Shown in pieces: positions 24,120 through 32,588 of a stretch of 64,000 nt of DNA (within the stretch, counting starts at the first letter, position 1; each line of letters starts with the position of its first letter). The notes under the pieces are model-generated. The model saw only the letters and a list, made by a program, of their open reading frames with translations, searched no databases and was not told the DNA's origin. The position numbers were made by a program, and so were the translations under genes. The DNA is from SBBG01 sp033717875 (GTDB taxonomy: Bacteria; Pseudomonadota; Gammaproteobacteria; Ga0077554; Ga007554): contig JADDKJ010000006.1 in assembly GCA_033717875.1 (NCBI GenBank), positions 34,619 through 98,618 of the forward strand. Reading direction: 5' to 3'.

Positions 24120-25078
24120 CCACGGATGTAATACCGGACGCCGGAAAGGAAAACGAGAACACGGCCGAAACCGCCGCTGCGAGCAGTGGGCCAGGCAGGC
24201 AATTGCGCGAGGCGCGCGAGGCCCTGGGCCTGTCGCAGGCGGACATCTGCCGCCAGCTTCATCTTGAACCCAAGATCGTCACCGCCATCGAGGCCGATGA
24301 TTACCGCAATCTGCCACCGCGCACCTTCGTCATCGGCTATTTGCGCAATTACGCGCGGCAAGTGAATCTGCCCGCCGAAGCCATCGTCGCGGGCTATGAG
24401 CGCCTCGGCTTTGCGCCGCAGCCGGTGCGGCTGGATGCCACGCGCGAGAAAAAGTCGGAGCATAGAAGCGACAAGGCGGTGCGCATCACCAGTTACCTGC
24501 TCGCCCTGGCCGTGATCGTGCTGCTTGCGGTCTGGTGGCAATATCAGGAAAACATTGAACCACCGTCACAGCCGCAGTCGCTGGAAAGCGCGATACCCGG
24601 TGAGATACATGAGGAACCGGCCGCGCCGTCCGCCATTGTCCCCGCGCCTATCGCTCCATCCGCTCCGGCCACTCCCTCCGCGCCCGAGGCTCCCGCCGCC
24701 TCCCCGGAGGCAACGGCTGAGCAGATGACCACCACGCCCGCGCCATCTTCCCAGGCGCCTGCTCCGTCGTCCACGGCGGGCGTCAATAAACCGCCCGTTC
24801 CCGCGGCGGCCTCGCTCGACAGCGCGACCGTGCAATTGCGTTTCGAAAGCGATTCCTGGGTGGAAATCAACGACGCCAACGGCAAGCGCCTGTTCTTTGC
24901 GACGGGCAAGACGGGCGAAGTGAAGACGTTGAAAGGCCCCGCGCCCTTCGATGTGGTGCTGGGCAACGCGCCGGGCGTGAAGATCGAATATAATGGGTCT
25001 CCTTTTGATCTGAAACCGTACACCCGGGGAACCACCGCGAGTTTCACGCTGGGTGTGCCAGAGAATATCGCGCGCTAG
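24116..25078 (+). CDS. rodZ: Cell-shape protein RodZ
   Basis: This 320-residue inner-membrane protein links MreB to the wall machinery. The N-terminal helix-turn-helix spans about 30-100 (LREAREALGLSQADICRQL, then RTFVIGYLRNYARQV). One membrane helix lies near 123-141 (ITSYLLALAVIVLLAVWW), followed by a Pro/Ala-rich linker and a C-terminal DUF4115 beta domain (VQLRFESDSWVEI, FDVVLGNAPGVKI). It is four bases from ispG. Confidence 0.94.
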   Translation: MTTDVIPDAGKENENTAETAAASSGPGRQLREAREALGLSQADICRQLHLEPKIVTAIEADDYRNLPPRTFVIGYLRNYARQVNLPAEAIVAGYERLGFAPQPVRLDATREKKSEHRSDKAVRITSYLLALAVIVLLAVWWQYQENIEPPSQPQSLESAIPGEIHEEPAAPSAIVPAPIAPSAPATPSAPEAPAASPEATAEQMTTTPAPSSQAPAPSSTAGVNKPPVPAAASLDSATVQLRFESDSWVEINDANGKRLFFATGKTGEVKTLKGPAPFDVVLGNAPGVKIEYNGSPFDLKPYTRGTTASFTLGVPENIAR

Positions 25079-25081
25079 GTT

Positions 25082-26164
25082 ATGCACCAGGAAAGCCCCA
25101 TCAAACGCCGCAAATCACGCCAGATATGGGTTGGCAAGGTTCCCGTCGGCGGCGATGCGCCCATCGCCGTGCAGAGCATGACCAATACCGAAACCTGCGA
25201 TGTGGCGGCGACGGTCGCCCAGATTCGCGCCTTGCAGCGCGCCGGGGCCGACATCGTCCGCGTTTCCGTGCCGACCATGGACGCCGCCGAAGCGTTCGGA
25301 ATGATCCGCAAGGAAGTCGACATCCCGCTGGTGACGGACATCCATTTCGATTACAAGATCGCGCTGCGTGTGGCGGGCCTGGGCGCGGATTGCCTGCGCA
25401 TCAATCCCGGCAACATCGGCCGCGAGGACCGGGTGCGCGCCGTGGTCGACGCCGCCCGCGAGCGCAACATCCCGATTCGCATCGGCGTGAATGCCGGTTC
25501 GCTGGAAAAGGATCTGCAAAAGAAATACGGCGAGCCTACGCCGCAGGCGCTGGTGGAGTCGGCGATGCGTCATATCGACATGCTCGACAAACTGGATTTT
25601 CAGAATTTCAAGGTCAGCGTCAAGGCCTCCGAGGTGTTCATGACGGTCCACGCCTACCGCGAGCTGGCGCGGCAGATCGAGCAACCTTTGCATCTGGGCA
25701 TCACCGAGGCGGGGGCGCTGCGCTCGGGCACGGTGAAATCCGCCATCGGCCTGGGCATGCTGCTGATGGAAGGCATCGGCGACACCATTCGCGTCTCGCT
25801 GGCGGCCGATCCGGTGGAGGAAATCAAGGTCGGTTTCGATATTCTCAAGAGCCTGCGTCTGCGCAACAAGGGCATCAACCTGATCGCCTGCCCGTCCTGC
25901 TCGCGCCAGGAGTTCGACGTGATCGGCACGGTGAACGCCCTGGAAGCGCGTCTGGAAGACATTCTGGAACCGCTGGACGTTGCCGTCATCGGCTGCGTGG
26001 TCAACGGCCCCGGCGAGGCGAAGATCGCCCAGATCGGCCTGACTGGCGGCTCGCCCAATCTGCTCTATATCGACGGCAAACCCGGCCGCAAGCTGGGCAA
26101 CGAAGCGCTGGTCGATGAGCTGGAAAAAGCCGTCCGCGAGCGCTTGAAGGCGCGGCAGGAATAG
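25082..26164 (+). CDS. ispG: 4-hydroxy-3-methylbut-2-enyl diphosphate synthase
   Basis: This enzyme of the MEP isoprenoid pathway is a 360-residue short-form IspG. It has the TIM-barrel start VGGDAPIAVQSMTNTETCD and 4Fe-4S ligands in CPSCSRQEFD and IGCVVNGPGEA. It depends on the cell's Fe-S machinery. Because ispG precedes hisS and follows rodZ, it belongs to the long co-directional run from ndk to der. Confidence 0.97.
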   Translation: MHQESPIKRRKSRQIWVGKVPVGGDAPIAVQSMTNTETCDVAATVAQIRALQRAGADIVRVSVPTMDAAEAFGMIRKEVDIPLVTDIHFDYKIALRVAGLGADCLRINPGNIGREDRVRAVVDAARERNIPIRIGVNAGSLEKDLQKKYGEPTPQALVESAMRHIDMLDKLDFQNFKVSVKASEVFMTVHAYRELARQIEQPLHLGITEAGALRSGTVKSAIGLGMLLMEGIGDTIRVSLAADPVEEIKVGFDILKSLRLRNKGINLIACPSCSRQEFDVIGTVNALEARLEDILEPLDVAVIGCVVNGPGEAKIAQIGLTGGSPNLLYIDGKPGRKLGNEALVDELEKAVRERLKARQE

Positions 26165-26201
26165 GGCGAACCCCCGCCCCCACCTCAACGATAACCTATC
26201 C

Positions 26202-27485
26202 ATGCCTCAAGCCATCCAAGCCATTCGCGGCATGAACGACATCCTGCCCGAGCAGGCCGCATACTTCCGTTTCGTCGAAGACAGCGCGCGCGCGGTGCTG
26301 GGCGGTTATGGCTACAGCGAGATCCGCCTGCCGGTGGTGGAGAAGACCGAGCTGTTCGCTCGTACCCTGGGCGAGGTGACCGATATCGTCGAGAAAGAGA
26401 TGTACACTTTTCTCGACCGCAACGGCGACAGCCTGACGCTGCGTCCCGAGGGCACCGCGGGTTGTGCGCGGGCGGCGATCGAGAACGGCCTGCTGCACAA
26501 TCAGGTGCAGCGGCTGTGGTATCACGGGCCGATGTTCCGCCACGAGCGCCCGCAGCAAGGGCGCTACCGGCAATTCCAGCAGATCGGCGCCGAAACCTTC
26601 GGCATGGCCGGCCCCGACATCGACGCCGAACTGATTCTGCTCACCGCCCGGCTGTGGCGCGTGCTCGGCCTGCAGGACAACGTGGCGCTGCATCTCAATT
26701 CCCTGGGCACGCAGCAGGCGCGCAACGCCTACCGCGCCCATCTGGTAGAGTATTTTTCCGCGCACGCCGAACTTCTTGATGAAGACAGCAAACGCCGCCT
26801 GCACGCCAATCCGCTGCGCATCCTCGACAGCAAAAATCCCGCGATGCAAACCTTGATCGAAGGCGCGCCGCGTTTTCTGGAGATGCTCGACGACGAATCC
26901 CGCCAGCACTTCGCCGCGCTGTGCGCCCTGCTCGATGCCGCGGGGCTGCGCTATGTCGTCAACCCGCGCCTGGTGCGGGGTCTGGATTATTACGGCAAGA
27001 CCGTGTTCGAGTGGGTGACCGATCGTCTCGGCGCCCAAGGCACGGTCTGTGCCGGCGGACGCTATGACGTGCTGGTCGAGGAGCTGGGCGGCAGAGCCAC
27101 GCCGGCGGCGGGTTTCGCCATGGGCGTGGAACGCCTCGTCGCCCTGCTGGCGGAAAGCGGCGCAACGCCACCCGCACCCGTGCCGCATCTTTATGTCGTG
27201 GTACAGGACGAGCGCTTTACGCAACACGGTTTGTTGCTCGCCGAAGCGCTGCGCAACGACCTTCCCGGCGTGCGGGTGCAGGTGAATTGTGGCGGTGGCA
27301 GCTTCAAAAGCCAGCTCAAACGCGCCGACAAGAGCGGCGCGAGATACGCTATTCTACTGGGCGAAGACGAAGTTGCGCGCGGCGAAGCCACAGTCAAACC
27401 GCTGCGCGAAGATCAACCGCAGCAGGTAATGGCTCAAACAGCGCTGGCCGAATATCTTGAAAGGGCACTTCTAAAAATTCGCTGA
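26202..27485 (+). CDS. hisS: Histidyl-tRNA synthetase
   Basis: This is a class II aminoacyl-tRNA synthetase of 427 residues. Motif 2 is the MFRHERPQQGRYRQFQQ region, the histidine-binding motifs are LVRGLDYYGKTVFEW and CAGGRYDVLVEELGG, and the anticodon-binding domain is at the C-terminus. The final codons (ending LLKIR) and the TGA stop lie inside a repeat element that starts at 27463. The native C-terminus was therefore replaced by element-derived sequence, with little change in length. Confidence 0.97.
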   Translation: MPQAIQAIRGMNDILPEQAAYFRFVEDSARAVLGGYGYSEIRLPVVEKTELFARTLGEVTDIVEKEMYTFLDRNGDSLTLRPEGTAGCARAAIENGLLHNQVQRLWYHGPMFRHERPQQGRYRQFQQIGAETFGMAGPDIDAELILLTARLWRVLGLQDNVALHLNSLGTQQARNAYRAHLVEYFSAHAELLDEDSKRRLHANPLRILDSKNPAMQTLIEGAPRFLEMLDDESRQHFAALCALLDAAGLRYVVNPRLVRGLDYYGKTVFEWVTDRLGAQGTVCAGGRYDVLVEELGGRATPAAGFAMGVERLVALLAESGATPPAPVPHLYVVVQDERFTQHGLLLAEALRNDLPGVRVQVNCGGGSFKSQLKRADKSGARYAILLGEDEVARGEATVKPLREDQPQQVMAQTALAEYLERALLKIR

Positions 27486-27602
27486 AGCCGCGATGGCGGC
27501 GTTGGAAATGCGCTCAAAATGCTCATGTACTCCGTGTACACTCCGCTTTTTCGCGCATTTCCGCCTTGCCCTCGCGTCTTGATCGAATTTTTAGAAGCAC
27601 CC
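27463..27602. repeat. 140-bp palindromic element, family 1 (copy B, complete)
   Basis: Terminal inverted repeats GGGCACTTCTAAAAATTCG and CGAATTTTTAGAAGCACCC bound the element. Its two arms are partly complementary. The exact centre is a hairpin with TGTAC (27526-27530), loop TCCGT and GTACA (27536-27540). The left end overlaps the hisS reading frame and gives its stop codon. Copies A (290) and C (28264) run in the opposite orientation. Confidence 0.9.
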
Positions 27603-27627
27603 TTAAAAACCTGATCGAGGAATAGAC

Positions 27628-28260
27628 GTGGAAGGCTATACATCGGAAAAAGAGCAACTGGAATCCTTCAGAGGCTGGTGGAAAAAACACGGCAGCGCCG
27701 CCATCACCGTCCTGATGCTTGCCGCCGCCGTCGCGGTCGGCATGCAATGGTGGCGCAGCCACTCCGCCTCCCAGGCCGGGGCGGCCTCCATGGAATACCA
27801 GCAGCTCGCGGCGGGGCTGGCCAAAAACAATCCCCAGGCCGTGCAGGATCGCGCCACGCGCATCATCGGCCAATATGGTGACACGCCCTACGCCCCGCTG
27901 GCGGCGCTGGCGCTGGCGAAGATCAAAATGGAACAGGGCGACAGCAAGACCGCCCGCACCCATCTCCAATGGGTGCTCGATCATGGCGATGAACCTGCTA
28001 TCCAGCATATCGCCCGGCTGCGCCTGGCGCGTATCCTGTTCGCCGACGGGGACACCGCCGCCGCGCTTGCCTTGCTCAACGCCGCTGTTCCGGCGGCCTT
28101 CGCCACCGCCTACGAGGAACTGAAAGGCGACATCCACGCCGCCACCGGCAAGACCACCGAGGCGCGTGCCGCCTATACCAAGGCCCTGGCCGCGCTGGAG
28201 CCGGGTTCCGCCGAACGCCAGCAATTGCAGATGAAGCTCGACGACCTGGGGCCGGCGTGA
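27628..28260 (+). CDS. yfgM: YfgM family tetratricopeptide protein
   Basis: This 210-residue inner-membrane protein has a cytoplasmic N-terminus (EGYTSEKEQLESFRGWWKK), one membrane helix near 24-42 and periplasmic TPR-like repeats. YfgM works with PpiD at the SecYEG translocon in E. coli. The start is GTG at 27628 with GAGG 6-9 bp upstream, as no ATG fits the family N-terminus. The gene lies between hisS and bamB as usual, but is bracketed by two inverted copies of a repeat element. Confidence 0.9.
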   Translation: MEGYTSEKEQLESFRGWWKKHGSAAITVLMLAAAVAVGMQWWRSHSASQAGAASMEYQQLAAGLAKNNPQAVQDRATRIIGQYGDTPYAPLAALALAKIKMEQGDSKTARTHLQWVLDHGDEPAIQHIARLRLARILFADGDTAAALALLNAAVPAAFATAYEELKGDIHAATGKTTEARAAYTKALAALEPGSAERQQLQMKLDDLGPA

Positions 28261-28263
28261 GAT

Positions 28264-28427
28264 GGGTACCTCTGAAAATTCGATCAAGGTGCGAGGGCAA
28301 GGCGGAAATGCGCGAAAAAGCGGAGTGTACACGGAGTCTGCCGTTTCCCGGCCCCGCATTTTGAGCGCCCCCTGTTATAGAAGGGCAACGACGCCATCGC
28401 ACCTTCAGCGAATTTTTAGAGGTGCCC
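28264..28427. repeat. 164-bp palindromic element, family 1 (copy C, rearranged centre)
   Basis: Terminal repeats GGGTACCTCTGAAAATTCG and CGAATTTTTAGAGGTGCCC enclose arms like copy B in opposite orientation. The centre differs: the second half of the hairpin is replaced by unrelated sequence near 28340-28390. The right terminal repeat carries AGAGGT at 28418-28423, placed correctly as the ribosome-binding site of bamB. Confidence 0.88.
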
Positions 28428-28429
28428 AG

Positions 28430-29590
28430 ATGGCAATGCGCCGTCTGCTATCGCTGACACTGCTGGCATTGCTTGTCAGCGGCTGCGCCAGCACGCCGGA
28501 AGCCGATCCGCCCGCCAAGCTCGAACCGTTGAGCGGCGGCGCGCCGGTGCGGACGCTGTGGTCAAGCAGCTTCGGCGCGAAGATGGAAGGACAGCTTCAG
28601 CGTTTTGCGCCCCTGCTTGAAAACGGCAAGCTCTATGTCGCTGATACCCAGGGCCGGGTTGCGAGTATCGATGCCGCCAGTGGCAAGACCTTGTGGATGG
28701 TCGAAACCAAGGCGAAGATTTCGACCGGCCTTGCCAGCGGCGGCGCACTGCTGCTGGCCGGTACGCGCGACGCCGGAGTGCTGGCGCTGCGCAAGGAAGA
28801 CGGCGCGCCGGCATGGCGCAGCGCGGTTTCCAGCGAAGTGCTCGCTCCGCCCGCCGGGAGTGACAGCGCCATCGTGGCGCGCACCGTGGATGACAAGGTA
28901 TTCGCGCTCGACGCCAAAACCGGCAATCGCCTGTGGAGCTATGGTCAGGCCGTTCCCGTGCTGACCCTGCGCGGCACGGGTGCGCCGGTGGTGGTGGGCG
29001 ACAAGGTGCTCGTCGGCTTCGCCAATGGTACGCTGGCCGCGCTCGGTCTTGCCGATGGCAAGGTGTTGTGGGAAGCGAAGGTCTCCACACCGCAAGGCCG
29101 TTCCGAACTGGAGCAAATGGTGGATGTCGATGCCAATCCCGTCGCGGCCGATGGCGTGGTCTATGCCGTTTCCTTCCAGGGAAGACTGGTGGCCGTGTCG
29201 CTCGATTCCGGCCGTCTGCTGTGGGCGCGTGACATGTCCTCCTTCAACGATATGGCGTTCGATCAGGAGCGCCTTTACGTCACCGACAGCGACAGCCAGA
29301 TCTGGGCGCTCGACCGCGCCAGCGGCGCGGCGCTGTGGAAACAGGACAAACTGCGCGGCCGCGCCGTCACCGCCCCCGTCATCCAGGGCGATCACGTCGT
29401 GGTCGGCGACATGGAAGGCTATCTCCACTGGCTCGCCCGCGACGACGGCCACTTCGCCGCGCGCCACAAGATGAAAGACGGCGCCATCGCCAGCGCGCCA
29501 GTCATTGCGGACGGCGTGCTTTATGTGCGAGGCAAAGGAGGGGCTTTGGAAGCGGCAAGGGCCGATCAATTTCCCCCTTCCTCCCCATGA
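28430..29590 (+). CDS. bamB: Outer membrane assembly lipoprotein BamB
   Basis: This 386-residue lipoprotein (lipobox VSGC, lipidated C19) of the BAM complex folds as an eight-bladed propeller of PQQ-like repeats (VASIDAASGKTLW, VFALDAKTGNRLW, LAALGLADGKVLW, IWALDRASGAALW). ATG 28430 is chosen because AGAGGT lies six bases upstream, inside the repeat element; ATG 28436 is an alternative. It overlaps der by 4 bp (ATGA). Confidence 0.95.
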   Translation: MAMRRLLSLTLLALLVSGCASTPEADPPAKLEPLSGGAPVRTLWSSSFGAKMEGQLQRFAPLLENGKLYVADTQGRVASIDAASGKTLWMVETKAKISTGLASGGALLLAGTRDAGVLALRKEDGAPAWRSAVSSEVLAPPAGSDSAIVARTVDDKVFALDAKTGNRLWSYGQAVPVLTLRGTGAPVVVGDKVLVGFANGTLAALGLADGKVLWEAKVSTPQGRSELEQMVDVDANPVAADGVVYAVSFQGRLVAVSLDSGRLLWARDMSSFNDMAFDQERLYVTDSDSQIWALDRASGAALWKQDKLRGRAVTAPVIQGDHVVVGDMEGYLHWLARDDGHFAARHKMKDGAIASAPVIADGVLYVRGKGGALEAARADQFPPSSP

Positions 29591-30969
29591 ACCCCGTCAT
29601 CGTCCTCGTCGGCCGTCCCAACGTCGGTAAATCCACCCTCTTCAACCGCCTCACGCATAGCCGCGCCGCGCTGGTGGCCGACCAGCCGGGGCTGACGCGC
29701 GACCGCATCTACGGCGCGGGCAAGGTGGGTGACCGCCCTTATATCGTTGTCGATACCGGCGGCCTGAGCGGTGAGCGTGGTGAGATGGATGGCCTGATGG
29801 CGAGCCAGGCGCAGCTTGCCATGGAGGAGAGTGATGTCATCCTGTTCCTGGTCGACGGCCGCTCCGGCATGAGCGCGGCGGACGAGATGATCGCCGGCCG
29901 CCTGCGCCAGCTCGGCAAGCCGGTGTACCTCGTGCTCAATAAAAGCGAAGGCCTGCACGCGGCGATCGCCGGGGCGGAATTTCAGGCGCTGGGATTGGGT
30001 CAGCCGTGGGCGGTTTCCGCCGCCCACGGCGATGGCGTGACACGGCTGATGGATGCCGTGCTGGCGACCTTGCCGGCCGTGAAAGAGGAGGAGGCCGAGC
30101 CGGGCATCAAAGTGGCTGTCGTCGGCCGCCCCAACGTCGGCAAATCCACCCTCGTCAACCGCATCCTCGGCGAGGAGCGCGTGCTCGCCTTCGATCAGCC
30201 CGGCACCACCCGCGACAGCATCTATGTCCCCTACGAGCACGCCGGGCGGCGCTACACCCTCATCGACACCGCCGGCGTGCGCCGCCGCCACAAGGTGTTC
30301 GAGGCCATCGAGAAATTCAGCGTTGTCAAAACCCTCCAGGCGATCGAAGACGCCCACGTCATCGTCCTGGTGCTGGATGCCAGGGACGGCGTGACCGACC
30401 AGGACGCCAGTCTGGCCGGTTTCATCCTGGAGAGCGGCCGGGCGCTGGTGATGGCCATCAACAAATGGGACGGGCTGGACGCCGATCAGCGCGCCCATGT
30501 CAAACGCGAGATCGAACGCAAGCTGTCGTTTCTCAATTTCGCCGTCCGCCATTTCATCTCCGCTCTGCGCGGCACGGGTGTTGACACGCTGCTGCCAGCG
30601 GTGGACCGCGCCTATCAATGCGCCAGCCAGAAGCTCTCCACCCCGCAACTGACCCGCCTGCTCGCCGACCTCACCGTCCAACACGCCCCGCCGCTGGTGC
30701 GCGGCCGCCGCATCAAACTGCGTTATGCCCACCAGGGCGGACAAAATCCCCCGCTCATCGTCATCCACGGCAACCAGGTCGAGTCCGTGCCCGCCTCCTA
30801 CCGCCGCTATCTCACCAACGCCTTCCGCGCCACCCTCAAGCTGGAGGGCACCCCGCTGCGCATCGAATTCAAGGGCAGCGAAAATCCCTACCGCGAGAAA
30901 AAAAACGTCCTCACCCCCCGCCAGATAGAAAAGCGCCGCCGCTTCATACGCCGTATCAAGAAGTCCTGA
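29587..30969 (+). CDS. der: Ribosome assembly GTPase Der (EngA)
   Basis: This 460-residue protein has two consecutive GTPase domains, each starting with a VGRPNVGKST P-loop, and a C-terminal KH-like domain ending in a basic tail (KRRRFIRRIKKS). It acts in 50S subunit maturation. ATG 29587 matches the family start (MNPVIVLVGRPNVGKST); the frame upstream overlaps bamB. It closes the ndk-der run. Confidence 0.97.
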   Translation: MNPVIVLVGRPNVGKSTLFNRLTHSRAALVADQPGLTRDRIYGAGKVGDRPYIVVDTGGLSGERGEMDGLMASQAQLAMEESDVILFLVDGRSGMSAADEMIAGRLRQLGKPVYLVLNKSEGLHAAIAGAEFQALGLGQPWAVSAAHGDGVTRLMDAVLATLPAVKEEEAEPGIKVAVVGRPNVGKSTLVNRILGEERVLAFDQPGTTRDSIYVPYEHAGRRYTLIDTAGVRRRHKVFEAIEKFSVVKTLQAIEDAHVIVLVLDARDGVTDQDASLAGFILESGRALVMAINKWDGLDADQRAHVKREIERKLSFLNFAVRHFISALRGTGVDTLLPAVDRAYQCASQKLSTPQLTRLLADLTVQHAPPLVRGRRIKLRYAHQGGQNPPLIVIHGNQVESVPASYRRYLTNAFRATLKLEGTPLRIEFKGSENPYREKKNVLTPRQIEKRRRFIRRIKKS

Positions 30970-31077
30970 AAAGACCGCAAAGTGTGATATGCTTCACGTT
31001 CCCGGAAGGTTTTTTATGTTCTTGCCAGCCGCGCCCTAAAGTTCTCCCGCCATCGGCCGATAAACTTTAATTTACCC

Positions 31078-31107
31078 TTGACTTTTCGCCGCCGCCCATG
31101 GTAAAAA
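31078..31107 (+). promoter_or_regulatory. Candidate promoter of the exported protein gene at 31198
   Basis: The elements are TTGACT (31078-31083), an 18-bp spacer and TAAAAA (31102-31107) preceded by TGG. The -10 box is imperfect. The rest of the 228-bp gap after der shows no gene and no clear terminator. Confidence 0.4.
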
Positions 31108-31197
31108 TTGACACACGGATGTAACTCGTGCTTTTGGGCTGGGGAAGGCGGAAGCCTCTCTCCGAGGTAGAGCTGTCATGATTGGGGAGATATGATT

Positions 31198-32121
31198 ATG
31201 CGTAATACGAATAAATTGTTGGTTTCCGCCGGCGCTGTGGCGCTGGTGTTGTCGGGTGCCGCTATGGCGGTTAATGAGCCGATCGCTTTTGGCGGCTACA
31301 GCATAGATGCCACCACCAGGATCATCACGGCCACCCCCTGTGTCCCTGTCACATCATGTGTCGTGACCGCGAGCGGCGCGGATTTTCTGCAGCGTACTGT
31401 TACCGTGGGTGGGGTAGATTACATCCAAACCATTGTGACGGGTAATGTGGCGGGGACGGCTCCTAACTCGGGTGTTTTTGCCGATGAAAACTTTGTCCGT
31501 ATGGGTAGCCCGACCGGTGGTATCGCGGGTAGACAGGCTATTTCGGCTACGGATGCGCAGGGAGTGGTCTTCACCTCCACCGCCGGCCTGGATACCGGCT
31601 GGGCCGCTGTCGGCGGCAATAACCGTGTGGTATTGCAGCAGGGTCTCGATAATTCCGCCGCTGCTGGCATTAATTCCACCAACAGATTCATAAGCACGTT
31701 TGGGTTCTCCCAGGATACGACTGCTGCTGGCGCCATCGTCGGCACGAGCTTGGATATCGGCCAAAACGTTGGAATCGCGCAGGTTGCGGCCGATACCGAC
31801 AAGCAGCTTTTCGTGCTGCGCCAGCGTTCGGGAGAATCCTTCATTCCGGCGGCTGGTACCCTTGAGTTGGTCGGGGGAAGCGGCGGCCCTGTGACTTTCG
31901 TTCGGACGGATATGGTGCAAGCCACATGGATCGGCCAGCAAGTCTCGATGGGCGGCGGTTTGGGCGCCCAGCTTTTTGGTTTCCAGGCTTATGACGTGAA
32001 CCCGCAGGCCACCCCACCCGGTGCAAGGACACAGACGTTTAGCTTGAGCGGCACGGGTCCGTTCGATACGTCGGCTCAACCGTGGAAGACCACCTTGTTT
32101 GGTACCGCACCGTCTTTCTAA
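31198..32121 (+). CDS. Exported protein of unknown function
   Basis: This protein of about 307 residues begins with a clear Sec signal peptide (MRNTNKLLVSAGAVALVLSG, cut after AMA). The rest is rich in Gly, Ala, Thr and short beta-prone stretches, with two cysteines close together (TPCVPVTSCVV) that may form a disulfide. I recognise no domain. ATG 31198 is preferred over 31192 because GGGGAG then lies 8 bp upstream. The gene has its own putative promoter and a strong terminator, so it is probably monocistronic. It could be a surface or matrix protein. Confidence 0.75.
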   Translation: MRNTNKLLVSAGAVALVLSGAAMAVNEPIAFGGYSIDATTRIITATPCVPVTSCVVTASGADFLQRTVTVGGVDYIQTIVTGNVAGTAPNSGVFADENFVRMGSPTGGIAGRQAISATDAQGVVFTSTAGLDTGWAAVGGNNRVVLQQGLDNSAAAGINSTNRFISTFGFSQDTTAAGAIVGTSLDIGQNVGIAQVAADTDKQLFVLRQRSGESFIPAAGTLELVGGSGGPVTFVRTDMVQATWIGQQVSMGGGLGAQLFGFQAYDVNPQATPPGARTQTFSLSGTGPFDTSAQPWKTTLFGTAPSF

Positions 32122-32183
32122 GACGGGGTTTCCTGCCGGTACGTTTGCTGTAATCGCTATCCGGATTTGTCCGGCGAGCAAAA

Positions 32184-32214
32184 AAGAGAGGGGCGCATGC
32201 CCCTCTCTTTTTTT
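32184..32214 (+). terminator. Rho-independent terminator of the exported protein gene
   Basis: A 10-bp perfect stem (AGAGAGGGGC at 32185-32194 and GCCCCTCTCT at 32199-32208) is preceded by an A-tract and runs into a T-tract. Confidence 0.92.
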
Positions 32215-32267
32215 GTCCTGTTGATCCGGCGATGCTGGCCATCATTGCTTCGAGGATCCATCCCGCT

Positions 32268-32426
32268 TTAAGGAAGCTCTGAATAATTCCATCCTGGAAT
32301 TCTCAAAGCACGAAAAGCAAAAATGCGATTTTTGCTTTTCTTCATTTTTCAATCACGGCAAGTGATTGAAAAATGCCGGCACATCCCTGTGCCGCGGAAC
32401 TTCTGAATTATTCAGAGGTTCCTTAA
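32268..32426. repeat. 159-bp triple-hairpin element, family 2 (copy 1)
   Basis: The 22-bp ends (TTAAGGAAGCTCTGAATAAT at the left) are inverted repeats with one mismatch. Inside are three hairpins: GAAAAGCAAAAAT/ATTTTTGCTTTTC (32312-32340, loop GCG), CATTTTTCAATCAC/GTGATTGAAAAATG (32343-32375, loop GGCAA) and GGCACA/TGTGCC (32378-32393). A related copy sits at 46303. With the neighbouring terminator and promoter it accounts for most of the 467-bp gap here. Confidence 0.88.
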
Positions 32427-32468
32427 CTGCTGATAGTCGATACTCCTCGTGAAGCTTATCTTCCAAAC

Positions 32469-32500
32469 TGTTTGACAATGTTTGACAAAACAGGTTAATT
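32469..32500 (+). promoter_or_regulatory. Tandem TGTTTGACAA repeats, candidate promoter of the O-methyltransferase operon
   Basis: TGTTTGACAA occurs twice in tandem (32469-32478 and 32479-32488), each containing a perfect TTGACA. From the first, TTAATT follows at 17 bp, a weak -10. A small hairpin CCCTG/CAGGG lies further down in the leader. This may be a promoter or a paired activator site. Confidence 0.45.
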
Positions 32501-32588
32501 TGCTAACCCAAAGCAGCCCTGCTCACACAGGGGTGAGTTTTACGAGCATGGCAAATTTCAGGGCCCTTGTTGAAGAGAGGATATTTCG

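Noticed and set aside
29335..29586. N-terminal extension of Der
   Set aside because: The open frame upstream overlaps bamB and encodes Arg-rich sequence; the family start is ATG 29587.
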